Below, piece by piece: positions 1 to 8,080 of a stretch of 64,000 bases of DNA. Location of the stretch: assembly GCF_011058215.1 (NCBI RefSeq), contig NZ_JAALFG010000002.1, forward strand, positions 186,001-250,000, read 5' to 3'. Source of the DNA: Devosia aurantiaca (lineage in GTDB: Bacteria; Pseudomonadota; Alphaproteobacteria; Rhizobiales; Devosiaceae). The number at the start of each line of letters is the position of its first letter. The stretch's first letter is position 1. The notes under the pieces were generated by a model. The model searched no databases. It was not told the DNA's origin and saw only the letters and a list, made by a program, of their open reading frames with translations. Both the position numbers and the translations under genes were made by a program.

Positions 1-40
1 GGTGTGAAGACGTAGAGAAGATGTAAAGACCGGAGCCGCC

Positions 41-457
41 ATGACCTACGACCCGACCAACATCTTCGCCAAAATTCTCCGCGGCGAAATTCCGGCCCAC
101 AAGGTCTACGAGGACGATACCGCCCTCGTCATGATGGACATCTTCCCCCAGTCTCGCGGCCACACCCTGGTCATCCCCAAGGCGTCATCGCGTAACCTCC
201 TCGATGCCGATCCGGCAGATCTTGCTGCCGTCATCCCCCTCGTTCAGCGCGTCGCCAAGGCCGTCCAGACCGCGACCGGCGCCGACGGTATCCGCCTTGC
301 CCAGTTCAACGAAGCAACGGCTGGCCAGACGGTCTTCCACCTCCACTTCCACATCATCCCCGCTTACGAGGGCACTCCGCTGGCCAGCCATGGCGGCGGA
401 CAGGCCGACGCACAAGACCTCGCCGCCCTCGCCAAGGCCATCGCCGCGGCGCTCTAG
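41..457 (+). CDS. HIT family nucleotide hydrolase/transferase
   Basis: A 138-residue protein of the histidine-triad superfamily, of the length usual for stand-alone HIT proteins. The signature HLHFHIIP (about residues 100-107) carries the H-x-H-x-H triad, whose middle histidine forms the nucleotidyl intermediate in this family. The N-terminal NIFAKILRGEIPAHKVYEDD is also typical. Members are cytosolic hydrolases of nucleoside phosphoramidates or dinucleotides; the actual substrate cannot be told from sequence. GGAG lies 5 nt before the ATG. It stands alone, with only a repeat remnant between it and the convergent monooxygenase gene. Confidence 0.93.
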   Translation: MTYDPTNIFAKILRGEIPAHKVYEDDTALVMMDIFPQSRGHTLVIPKASSRNLLDADPADLAAVIPLVQRVAKAVQTATGADGIRLAQFNEATAGQTVFHLHFHIIPAYEGTPLASHGGGQADAQDLAALAKAIAAAL

Positions 458-465
458 CTGCTGAA

Positions 466-508
466 CCTCATGGTGAGGTGCGAAGCGCAGCGAAGCCTCG
501 AACCACGA
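466..508. repeat. Intergenic palindromic repeat remnant
   Basis: Between two convergent genes lies CCTCATGGTGAGG, then GCGAAGCGCAGCGAAG, then CCTCGAACCACGATG. Outer arms of the type cctcatggt...accatgagg around a GC-rich centre resemble the short dispersed palindromes common between Rhizobiales genes. Only one copy of this type is seen in the window and its arms are imperfect, so this assignment rests on resemblance alone. Confidence 0.45.
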
Positions 509-528
509 TGTGGGCGAGTGCAGCGCTG

Positions 529-1716
529 CTACGCCCCGTAGTCCGGCAACTCGATATCCTTCGACTTGCCGCCAAGAACCTTGGCAAAGACGTCGCGGAC
601 ACCCGGCGCGCTCGCAAGCTTCAGCGTGCCGTGCAGCACTGCCAAGCCGAATTCGCTATGCGGATTGGCGAGCCGTGGCGCGATCTTGGGGATCTTCTGC
701 GCATTCTCGACAAAGTCGCGCAGATGCTCGTCATAGCTGCGGAGAGCCGTCCCGATATCATCGGTCTGCGACAGCTCACCAGCGAGGATATAGGCGCCGA
801 CAACAGCCAGCGTCGCGCCCACCCCGCCCATTGGCGTCACGCACCAGGCTGCGTCGCCGGTCAGGACCACGCGGCCATTGGACCACCGTGGCATCTGCAC
901 CTGTCGCAAGGCATCGAAATAGAAGTCATTCGTCGCGTCCATGCCCGCAAGCACGCGTTCGGACTCCCAGCCTGCGTCACCGAACTCCTCGTGCAGCCAC
1001 GCCTTCTGCCGCTCGACCGGCCAATCCTGCTCGCCCTCGGTCGGCCTCTGCACGGAAAGCATGGCCCGCGTCGTTCCATTTCGGTCCGGCCGCAGCGACA
1101 CCCCGCGGCCGCCGGTCGTGTGATACCAGCGCCAAAGCTTGTCATCGTCCGGCGTGCGCGGGATGGTAAAATAGGCGATGCTCATATCGAGCCAGCGCGG
1201 CTCGTTCTCACCCGGAAAGACCAATTCGCGCGTCGGAGAACCAACACCCTCGGCGACGACCACAAGGTCGAACGCGTCCGTGTCTCCGCTCTCGAACACG
1301 ACCCGTGCCCCTTGCTCGGTCTGCTCGATGGATTTGATCGTGTCACTGAACCGGTACTCGGCCCGATCCTTGCTGCGATCGAACAGCAGCCGCGCAAGAT
1401 CGCCGCGCAGGATCTCCATCTCCGCCGTCGGCCCGTCCGACCCATCCTCGGTCTGGCCGAATTCGGCAACCACGCTGCCATCCTCTCGCACCCAGGCGGT
1501 GCCCTCTTCGCCCGTACCCGCAGCGAGCGCCGCATCCTCCAGCCCCATGCGCATGAGCACTTCGCGCCCGGCACCACGCACGTCGATATTCTGCCCGCCA
1601 TCCCGAAACTCTGAGGCTTTTTCGACCACGACCACATCGAAGCCGAAACTGGTCAGCCACCACGCTGCCGCACAGCCGGCAATGCTGGCGCCCGAAACGA
1701 GAATTTTTCTTGTCAT
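529..1716 (-). CDS. FAD-dependent monooxygenase (PHBH fold)
   Basis: A 395-residue flavoprotein of the UbiH/PHBH aromatic hydroxylase group. The start MTRKILVSGASIAGCAAAWW is the dinucleotide-binding GxGxxG-type fold in the variant GASIAG. RVVLTGDAAWCVTPMGGVGA (about residues 285-304) is the second FAD contact (GD motif) of this family. It probably uses NAD(P)H and O2 to hydroxylate a small aromatic or xenobiotic; the substrate is unknown. The ATG is preceded by AGGA at good spacing. It lies 53 bp downstream of the YCII-type gene on the same strand, so the two are probably co-transcribed. Confidence 0.88.
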   Translation of the reverse strand: MTRKILVSGASIAGCAAAWWLTSFGFDVVVVEKASEFRDGGQNIDVRGAGREVLMRMGLEDAALAAGTGEEGTAWVREDGSVVAEFGQTEDGSDGPTAEMEILRGDLARLLFDRSKDRAEYRFSDTIKSIEQTEQGARVVFESGDTDAFDLVVVAEGVGSPTRELVFPGENEPRWLDMSIAYFTIPRTPDDDKLWRWYHTTGGRGVSLRPDRNGTTRAMLSVQRPTEGEQDWPVERQKAWLHEEFGDAGWESERVLAGMDATNDFYFDALRQVQMPRWSNGRVVLTGDAAWCVTPMGGVGATLAVVGAYILAGELSQTDDIGTALRSYDEHLRDFVENAQKIPKIAPRLANPHSEFGLAVLHGTLKLASAPGVRDVFAKVLGGKSKDIELPDYGA

Positions 1717-1769
1717 GTTCTATCCTGACGTGGTGCTTACAATCACAACGTCAGGACAGCGGCTGCGGA

Positions 1770-2135
1770 TCAGTAATTCACCCCGCCAGCGATCTCACGC
1801 ACCTCCAGAGCCACACCGGTCAGCCCATTATCGATATGCAGCTGCAGGAACTCCCTTGCCAGCGCCGTCGCCGCCTCGAGATCCACAGCCTCAAGTACAG
1901 CATAGCCGCCGATGATCTCCTTGGCCTCGGCATAGGGCCCATCGGTCACCGCTACGCTACCGCCCTGCCCCGAGAGCCGCTTCCCCTCTTTCACCGGCTT
2001 CAACCCGCCGGTCGAAACCAGACTCCCCTCCCCAAGCGTCCTTTCCATCCACGGCCCCATCGCATCCATGAGGCTCTGCGGAACGTCCTCCGGCTTGAGA
2101 TCGGCGGGTGGAATGATGCTCATGAAATAACGCAT
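1770..2135 (-). CDS. YCII-related (DGPF) domain protein
   Basis: A 121-residue protein with the YCII/DGPF fold. MRYFMSIIPP at the start and VTDGPYAEAKEIIGGYAVLE (about residues 62-81) hold the DGPF-like motif (here TDGPY) and the following E-x-x-G-G-Y-x-x-x-E pattern of the family. Such proteins are often encoded beside ECF sigma factors or oxidases and their biochemical role is mostly unknown. I chose the internal ATG because it has AGGAG 6-7 nt upstream; a longer in-frame extension exists but has no ribosome site. Gene order suggests a two-gene operon with the monooxygenase downstream. Confidence 0.85.
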   Translation of the reverse strand: MRYFMSIIPPADLKPEDVPQSLMDAMGPWMERTLGEGSLVSTGGLKPVKEGKRLSGQGGSVAVTDGPYAEAKEIIGGYAVLEAVDLEAATALAREFLQLHIDNGLTGVALEVREIAGGVNY

Positions 2136-2223
2136 GTCTTTTCTCCTGATCGAAGGTGATCGCTTACCATCAAGACGAGCACCACCGCCCAGCTTCGACA
2201 AATTTCCTGCCGCCACGCAAAGA

Positions 2224-2252
2224 AAAAGGCCCGGATCGCTCCGGGCCTTTTC
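2224..2252 (-). terminator. Rho-independent terminator after clpA
   Basis: AAGGCCCGGA and TCCGGGCCTT pair around a GCGA loop, directly after the clpA stop codon and followed on the minus strand by TTTTCTTT. The A/T-flanked stem could also work in the opposite direction. Confidence 0.85.
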
Positions 2253-4592
2253 TTATTCCTTGTCGGCAGTCGCCTTGGGCTTCTTCGGCTTGGGCAGCGC
2301 CTTGGGCTTGGCCGGGCGCGGCGGCGTCGCCACCAATTCCAGCTTTGCCTCGCTCCCCTCGCCCACCACGGCCACGGTGACATTGCCACCATTCACCAGC
2401 TCGCCAAACAACACCTGGTCGGCCAGCGGCTTCTTGACGTGCTCCTGGATCACGCGGCCCAGCGGGCGCGCACCCATGCGTTCGTCATAGCCATGCTCGG
2501 CCAGCCAATCGGCCGCTTCCGGCGTGAGGTTGATCGTGACGCCGCGTTCGGCCAATTGGCCCTCGAGCTGCAGCACGAACTTCTCGACCACGCGACGTAC
2601 GACTTCGCGTGGCAGCGGTGCGAACGAGATGATCGCATCGAGACGGTTGCGGAACTCGGGCGAGAAGGTGCGGTTGATCGCCTCTTCGTCGTCCCCCTGC
2701 TCGCGCTTGCGGCCAAAGCCGATCGGCGAACGAGCGAGCTCTGCAGCACCCACGTTGGACGTCATAATCAAAATAACATTGCGGAAATCGACCGCCTTGC
2801 CGTTGTGATCGGTGAGCTTGCCGTGGTCCATCACCTGCAACAGGATGTTGTAGAGATCCGGGTGAGCCTTCTCAATTTCGTCGAGCAGCACCACGCAATG
2901 CGGGTTCTGGTCGACGCCATCGGTCAGCAAACCGCCCTGGTCGAAGCCGACATAGCCCGGAGGGGCACCGATCAAACGGCTGATCGTGTGACGCTCCATA
3001 TATTCGGACATGTCGAACCGCAGCAGTTCCACGCCGAGCGTATCGGCGAGCTGCTTTGCGACTTCGGTCTTGCCCACGCCGGTCGGGCCGGTGAAGAGGT
3101 AGGAGCCGATCGGCTTTTCCGGTTCGCGCAAGCCGGCACGCGCCAGCTTGATCGCCGAAGACAGGGCCGTGATCGCCGCGTCCTGACCGAACACCACCGT
3201 CTTAAGGCTGGTTTCAAGGCTCGACAGCAGTTCGGCATCGGACTTGGAAACCGACTTTGGCGGGATGCGCGCGATGGTCGCAATCGTCGCTTCGATATCC
3301 TCGACGTCGATGATTTCCTTGCGCTCGTCCTCTGCCAGAAGCTTCTGGCTCGCGCCCGTCTCGTCGATCACGTCGATCGCCTTGTCGGGAAGCTTCCGAT
3401 CATTGATATAGCGCGCGCTCAACTCAACAGCTGCGGTAAGCGCTTCATCGGTATACTTGATCTTGTGGAAGTCCTCGAAATAAGGACGCAGTCCCTTGAT
3501 GATCTCGATCGCATCCGGAACGCTTGGCTCGTTGACGTCGATCTTCTGGAAGCGACGAACCAGCGCGCGGTCCTTTTCGAAGAACTGGCGATATTCCTTG
3601 TAAGTGGTGGAGCCGATGCAGCGGATCGCCCCGGAAGCCAGAGCGGGCTTGAGGAGGTTCGACGCATCGAGCGCACCGCCTGAGGTCGCGCCAGCGCCGA
3701 TCATGGTGTGGATTTCGTCGATGAACAGCACGGCATTGGGCTGCTTTTCGAGTTCCTTCATCACCTGCTTAAGGCGCTCTTCGAAGTCGCCGCGATAGCG
3801 CGTGCCGGCGAGGAGCGAGCCCATGTCGAGCGAGTAGATGACCGCTTCCTTGAGCACTTCGGGCACATCGCCTTCAATAATCTTGCGGGCAAGACCTTCC
3901 GCGATGGCCGTCTTGCCGACGCCGGCGTCACCCACGTAGAGCGGGTTGTTCTTGGAGCGGCGGCACAGCACCTGGATAGTGCGGCGCAGCTCGGCATCGC
4001 GCCCGATCAGCGGGTCGATCTTGCCGGCCTTTGCCTTCTCGTTGAGGTTGACGCAAAAGTCGGCCAGCGCCGAGCTCTTCTTGCCTTCGGCGCCACCCTC
4101 GGCACCGCCTTCACCGTCTTCGGCACCACGCACTTTGCGTTCCTCGCTGGGACCCGATTTGGTGATCCCGTGACTGATGAAATTGACGGCGTCGAGCCGG
4201 CTCATGTCCTGCTGTTCGAGGAAATAAGCGGCATGGCTTTCGCGTTCCGCAAAAATCGCAACCAGCACGTTTGCACCGGTCACTTCTTCACGGCCCGAGG
4301 ATTGAACGTGGATCACCGCGCGCTGAATGACGCGCTGGAATGCAGCGGTCGGGCGCGCATCTTGGCCGTTCTGCACGACCAGGGTGTCCAGTTCTTCATT
4401 GATGAAGTCTTCGAGATCGCTCTTGAGCGCGTCGATGTCGACATCGCATCCGGTCAAGACGGCGATCGTTTCGCGGTCGTCGGTCAGCGCCAGAAGCAGA
4501 TGTTCGAGCGTGGCGAACTCATGATTGCGCTCACGGGCCAGGTTCATCGCCTGGTGCAGGGCCTTTTCGAGTCCGCGCGAAAATGAGGGCAT
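2253..4592 (-). CDS. clpA: ATP-dependent Clp protease ATP-binding subunit ClpA
   Basis: A 779-residue AAA+ unfoldase that feeds substrates, including N-degron proteins delivered by ClpS, into the ClpP peptidase. The N-domain with two repeats spans about residues 1-145. The first AAA module has Walker A GDAGVGKTAIAEG and Walker B VLFIDEIH; the second has GPTGVGKTEVAKQ and VVLLDEIEKAHPD. The C-terminus ends in a lysine- and proline-rich tail longer than in E. coli ClpA. The acidic-glycine linker after the N-domain is typical of alphaproteobacteria. The gene starts 10 bp after clpS ends, with AGGA before its ATG, so clpS-clpA form an operon. Confidence 0.97.
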   Translation of the reverse strand: MPSFSRGLEKALHQAMNLARERNHEFATLEHLLLALTDDRETIAVLTGCDVDIDALKSDLEDFINEELDTLVVQNGQDARPTAAFQRVIQRAVIHVQSSGREEVTGANVLVAIFAERESHAAYFLEQQDMSRLDAVNFISHGITKSGPSEERKVRGAEDGEGGAEGGAEGKKSSALADFCVNLNEKAKAGKIDPLIGRDAELRRTIQVLCRRSKNNPLYVGDAGVGKTAIAEGLARKIIEGDVPEVLKEAVIYSLDMGSLLAGTRYRGDFEERLKQVMKELEKQPNAVLFIDEIHTMIGAGATSGGALDASNLLKPALASGAIRCIGSTTYKEYRQFFEKDRALVRRFQKIDVNEPSVPDAIEIIKGLRPYFEDFHKIKYTDEALTAAVELSARYINDRKLPDKAIDVIDETGASQKLLAEDERKEIIDVEDIEATIATIARIPPKSVSKSDAELLSSLETSLKTVVFGQDAAITALSSAIKLARAGLREPEKPIGSYLFTGPTGVGKTEVAKQLADTLGVELLRFDMSEYMERHTISRLIGAPPGYVGFDQGGLLTDGVDQNPHCVVLLDEIEKAHPDLYNILLQVMDHGKLTDHNGKAVDFRNVILIMTSNVGAAELARSPIGFGRKREQGDDEEAINRTFSPEFRNRLDAIISFAPLPREVVRRVVEKFVLQLEGQLAERGVTINLTPEAADWLAEHGYDERMGARPLGRVIQEHVKKPLADQVLFGELVNGGNVTVAVVGEGSEAKLELVATPPRPAKPKALPKPKKPKATADKE

Positions 4593-4601
4593 ATGATGTT
4601 C

Positions 4602-5024
4602 CTACTGTTTTTCCATCACGCATTGCAGCGGATGCTGGTTCTTGCGTGCCGTATCCATGACGCGGGTGACCTTGGTCTCGGCCACTTCATATGGATATAC
4701 GCCGCACTCACCGACCCCCTTTTGGTGAACATGCAGCATGATCTGGAGAGCGTCTTCGCGTGACTTGTTGAAGACGTCCTGCAAGACCAGAACGACGAAT
4801 TCCATCGGCGTGTAGTCGTCGTTGAGGAGCAGCACCCGGTAAAGGTTCGGGCGCTTGGTTTTGGGACGCGTTTTGGTCACCGTCCCGGATTCGAAATCGC
4901 TGTCGTCACCGCCGCCGCGGCGTCCGCCGTCGTCGTCCTGCGGGCCGGCGTGGGGGCGCAGAGGCGCGCCTTGCTCGGTCGCAAGCGGCAGGAAAGCGGG
5001 AGAAATTGAGGGAGTCTTGATCAT
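4602..5024 (-). CDS. clpS: ATP-dependent Clp protease adaptor ClpS
   Basis: A 140-residue adaptor that binds N-terminal destabilising residues and hands substrates to ClpA. The core [20 protein letters not shown] (about residues 61-80) and [20 protein letters not shown] contain the conserved binding-pocket elements (the [10 protein letters not shown] stretch and the H-x-x-G patch). The first 55 residues are low-complexity and disordered, longer than in E. coli ClpS but common in this order. It is directly upstream of clpA. A TTAACA/TACATA pair 16 nt apart upstream (about 5078-5105) is a possible promoter. Confidence 0.96.
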   Translation of the reverse strand: MIKTPSISPAFLPLATEQGAPLRPHAGPQDDDGGRRGGGDDSDFESGTVTKTRPKTKRPNLYRVLLLNDDYTPMEFVVLVLQDVFNKSREDALQIMLHVHQKGVGECGVYPYEVAETKVTRVMDTARKNQHPLQCVMEKQ

Positions 5025-5102
5025 TGGGTCGACTGTCGCGGAAGGAAACGAAGCAGCGTGGCTGGACCCATTATGTAGGCAAAAAACACGCGCTGTTAAG
5101 GC

Positions 5103-5891
5103 CTATCGCTTCCCGAAAGTGTGAGTGCGATAGAACCGGGGCTGCTGGGCCCGCGCGACCGCCGTTGCAGCGCCGAGCGCCGCTGCGCTCGAGAGTGCCG
5201 CCAGCAATACCTTTTGCCGCTTTTCGCGCTGCGCCCTCAGCGCAATGCCGCCCAGGCCCCAAAGCGCAACACCCGCATAGGAAAGGTTGCCGCGGCTCGC
5301 CAGTGCTACCACACTGGCCGCCACCCCTGCTCCCGCAACCAGCACCGCCGCGCGATCCTCTTCGTGCGCCGGCTCCAGGCGTTTGCCTTCCCGATTGAAA
5401 GTCGCCTCAAGATTGGCGAACAGCGCCACGGTCAACCATCCGGCAAGCCCGCCGATCCAGTCTGCTGCGAACCGCATGCCCTTCGAGCCGGGCATGCCGC
5501 GTGCCGCAACGATCAAGGCCGAAACGGCGCTCGTTGCTGCCGCACCGATGATCCCGAAACTGGCCCAGCCCAGTCCACGCGTCTGGGCATGCACGCTCCA
5601 CAGCGCATCGGCTAGAAACGCACCCGACGCCAGTTCCTCCACATGCTGAAGGTTCGGATGCTCGCGATAGTCGGGCCGCGCCAGGCCGACGCTGAAAATC
5701 ATGGTGGAGGCAAAGAGCGGCACCCAGATTGCGAAGGCGCCATCGGCAGGTGTGACCGGACCGGTATAGGTGGCGACCTCGCCCTCCTCTTCACTCTGTG
5801 CCGTGCTCGCGACACGGTAAAACTGGGTGGCAAGTGGCTGCGCGAGCGCAAGAGCGCCCAAGGCCGCGCGAGGATCGATCCGAGCCGTCAT
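5103..5891 (-). CDS. Multi-pass membrane protein, TspO-like motif
   Basis: A 262-residue inner-membrane protein with about six or seven hydrophobic segments. The stretch VTPADGAFAIWVPLFASTMI (about residues 49-68) resembles the PAxxAFxIWxxIY hallmark of tryptophan-rich sensory (TspO/MBR-related) membrane proteins, but the protein is longer than classical TspO, so the assignment is tentative. I start it at the ATG with GGAGGG just upstream; an upstream TTG is less likely. A perfect palindrome lies immediately before the ribosome site and suggests repressor control. The substrate or ligand is unknown. Confidence 0.7.
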   Translation of the reverse strand: MTARIDPRAALGALALAQPLATQFYRVASTAQSEEEGEVATYTGPVTPADGAFAIWVPLFASTMIFSVGLARPDYREHPNLQHVEELASGAFLADALWSVHAQTRGLGWASFGIIGAAATSAVSALIVAARGMPGSKGMRFAADWIGGLAGWLTVALFANLEATFNREGKRLEPAHEEDRAAVLVAGAGVAASVVALASRGNLSYAGVALWGLGGIALRAQREKRQKVLLAALSSAAALGAATAVARAQQPRFYRTHTFGKR

Positions 5892-5905
5892 TTGTCCCTC
5901 CAAAT

Positions 5906-5922
5906 GTTAGCAGTCTGCTAAC
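5906..5922. promoter_or_regulatory. Perfect 17-bp palindrome, candidate repressor operator
   Basis: GTTAGCAG-T-CTGCTAAC is a perfect inverted repeat with 8-bp arms, ending 14 bp before the start codon of the minus-strand membrane protein gene and just outside its Shine-Dalgarno site. The form resembles TetR-family operators. No TetR gene is encoded nearby, so the regulator would act in trans. Confidence 0.6.
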
Positions 5923-6140
5923 CGATGGCCGGCAAGTGCGGTTCCAGCACGATCAACAATCACGTGAAGTGTCCTGGTCTCCACATTCTCCCCAAAAAAT
6001 CCTTCGCATTTTACAAATTCGTAACGGCAGCCGGGTAGCTTGCGACAGGTCGATCGTCAGGGTTGGAGGGCTCCCCGGCGATCTCAGTCACTTGTTGCGT
6101 ACGGATGCAGAAGCGTCCGATCAGTAAATTGGAGTTCCGG

Positions 6141-7660
6141 GTGATTTCCCTGGCGAAGACCCCTGGCGCACTCTTTCTCGCGCCGCTGCTGCCTTCTTCC
6201 TTGTGTTCACCGTCAGCCTTGCTGCTGCCGCTCCGACGCAAGCCATTGAAAATCTGCGCAAATATGCTGGCATCGTGGTGGACGCGAAGTCCGGCGAAAT
6301 CCTCTACGAGGACAATGCCGACTCCAAGCGCTACCCGGCATCGGTTGCCAAGGTGATGACGCTTTACGTCCTGTTCCAGGAGTTACAGGCTGGAAATCTC
6401 AGCCTTTCGAGCAAGATGACTGTCTCGCGCCACGCCGCTTCCGCCGTTCCCACAAAGCTCGGCCTGCGCGCCGGCTCGACCATCGCGGTCGAAGACGCCA
6501 TCAAGTCGCTGGTCACCCTTTCGGCCAATGACATGGCCCGCGTCATCGCCGAGCATATTTCCGGTTCGGAAAGCAAATTTGCCGAGCGCATGACCGCCAC
6601 GGCCCGTGCCATGGGCATGTCCAGCACCACCTACCGCAACGCCTCGGGTCTCCCCGATGGCGGCCAGACCACCACGGTGCGCGACCAGGCGATCCTTGGC
6701 ATCGCCATCTACCAGCACTTCCCGAACTACTACGAATTCTTCCAGACCACGTCCTTCCGCTACAACGGCAAGACCTATGGCAACCACAACCGCGTGCTGG
6801 GCTATATGGGCGCGGTCGACGGCATCAAGACCGGCTACATCAACGCTGCCGGCTCGAACCTGCTGACCGCCGCCCGCAAGGACAATCGCCACATCGTCGT
6901 CGTCGCCTTCGGCTTCAACTCGGCCGCTTCGCGTGACGAAAAAGTTCGCCAGCTCGTCGCCAACTACCTGCCCAAGGGCCGTCGCGGCGATTACCTGCAG
7001 CAGGCCATGGTGCCGCAGCCGGGCCGCCAGAGCACGACGCAGTTCGCCCTGGCACAGCCGCGCAAGCCCACCTTTGCCATGCCGACGCCGATGCCCGACT
7101 TCCGCCTCGCAGCCTTGGTCGCCTCCAATGGCTCCCAGCCGCAGGCACAGCCGGCCCAGCCTCAGGTTGCCGTGGCCGCCGCCATCGCGCCTGCTGCAAT
7201 GCCCGCCCCGATCCCGTCGGCTGCCGAGGCCGTGACCGCACTTGCCGCACCGACCCAGGCTGCGCCTGCCTATCCCAGCCAAGACGTCATCGGCGCATGG
7301 CTGAGCGAGACCTACAATCTCGGCGCCCCGCCATCGGCACTTGGCCAGACCGCGCCTTCCGCCCCGCTCGGCTTCGACGTGACGCAGACAAACTCCGTCT
7401 CCCAAGCCACCCCGATCAGCGGCTGGATCGTCCAGATCGGTGCCGGCCCGTCCGAAGACAGTGCCCGCTCCATGCTCTCCGATGCGGCGGGCAAGGTCGG
7501 TAGTCTTGGTGACTTCCGCTCCTATGTCGAGCGCTTCGAAAAGAACGGCCAGACCTTCTATCGTGCCCGTTTCGTCGGCTTCGGCGATCGCGATGACGCC
7601 AACGCCATGTGCAGCCGTCTCAAGGACCAGAACCTCTCCTGCCTCGCTATGCAGGGCTGA
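6141..7660 (+). CDS. D-alanyl-D-alanine carboxypeptidase with SPOR domain (frameshift near start)
   Basis: A low-molecular-weight penicillin-binding protein (S11 family) that trims the terminal D-Ala from peptidoglycan in the periplasm. Catalytic motifs are SVAK (SxxK), SAND (SxN) and KTGY. After an Ala/Pro/Gln linker, the last 80 residues (GWIVQIGAGPSEDSARSML...) form a SPOR domain that binds denuded septal glycan. The uninterrupted frame begins only at a GTG at 6203, inside the signal peptide. A better start is the GTG at 6141 (GGAG 6 nt upstream, MISLAKTP...). Its frame joins WRTLSRAAAFFLVFTVSLAA if one C is restored in the C4 run at 6160-6163. That is probably a sequence error. Confidence 0.88.
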
Positions 7661-7670
7661 CAAAGACGAC

Positions 7671-7701
7671 CCGGCGCTGCGGGGGCAATTCGCAGCGCCG
7701 G
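7671..7701 (+). terminator. Stem-loop after the carboxypeptidase gene
   Basis: CCGGCGCTGCG pairs with CGCAGCGCCGG (11-bp perfect stem, 9-nt loop) ten bases after the stop codon. No T-run follows, so it may be an mRNA 3'-end stabiliser or a weak terminator. Confidence 0.5.
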
Positions 7702-7778
7702 TACATAGGGAAAGCGACGTGTGTTTGTCGCGATCCTCCAGGGGAAGCCCCATTGGTGCTTGTGTATGGAGTAGCCCA

Positions 7779-8047
7779 ATGAGTGACCGTAATGCTCTGG
7801 TCGAGCTCGCCAACTTTTTGGCCGCTCGCCGCTCGCCTCGCCGGACATGAGGGCGCGCAATCGCGCACTGGCCGGTATCACCGAACGCATGCTGCCGCGG
7901 CAGCAGCGCTCCGTCGGCGACCTTCTCGCCGTCGTCATGACCCTATCCGCCCGCACCCGCCGCATGGCGCAGGAGCCGGTCCGGGTCGAGCTCGATGTCT
8001 TCGCGCCGGGCGGCAAGCGCGCCATCCAGCTGACCTTAGGGAAATAA
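7779..8047 (+). CDS. Small hypothetical protein (probable frameshift)
   Basis: Not recognised. A start with GGAG 7 nt upstream (MSDRNALVELANFLAARR) stops early at 7850, while an overlapping frame from 7847 encodes MRARNRALAGITERMLPRQQ and continues to residue 66. Adding one base near 7836-7843 joins both into a protein of about 89 residues, which fits the one-base deletions seen elsewhere in this sequence. The product is basic and helical in its middle, without signal peptide or membrane segment. It is followed by a good terminator shared with the convergent MATE gene. Confidence 0.5.
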
Positions 8048-8051
8048 AGAC

Positions 8052-8080
8052 GTGGCGCTCAAACGAGCGCCACGATCTTT
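8052..8080 (+). terminator. Rho-independent terminator overlapping the MATE stop codon
   Basis: GTGGCGCTC-AAAC-GAGCGCCAC followed by GATCTTTTT. The stem contains the stop codon of the convergent MATE gene, so it serves the plus-strand transcript. Confidence 0.75.

Noticed and set aside
478-1614. Plus-strand frames of 200-380 codons opposite the monooxygenase
   Set aside because: The minus-strand gene has clear FAD motifs and a good ribosome site; the plus frames do not.
6383-7813. A 476-codon minus-strand frame across the carboxypeptidase gene
   Set aside because: Shadow of a GC-rich gene; composition is Gly/Arg/His-rich and no ribosome site is present.
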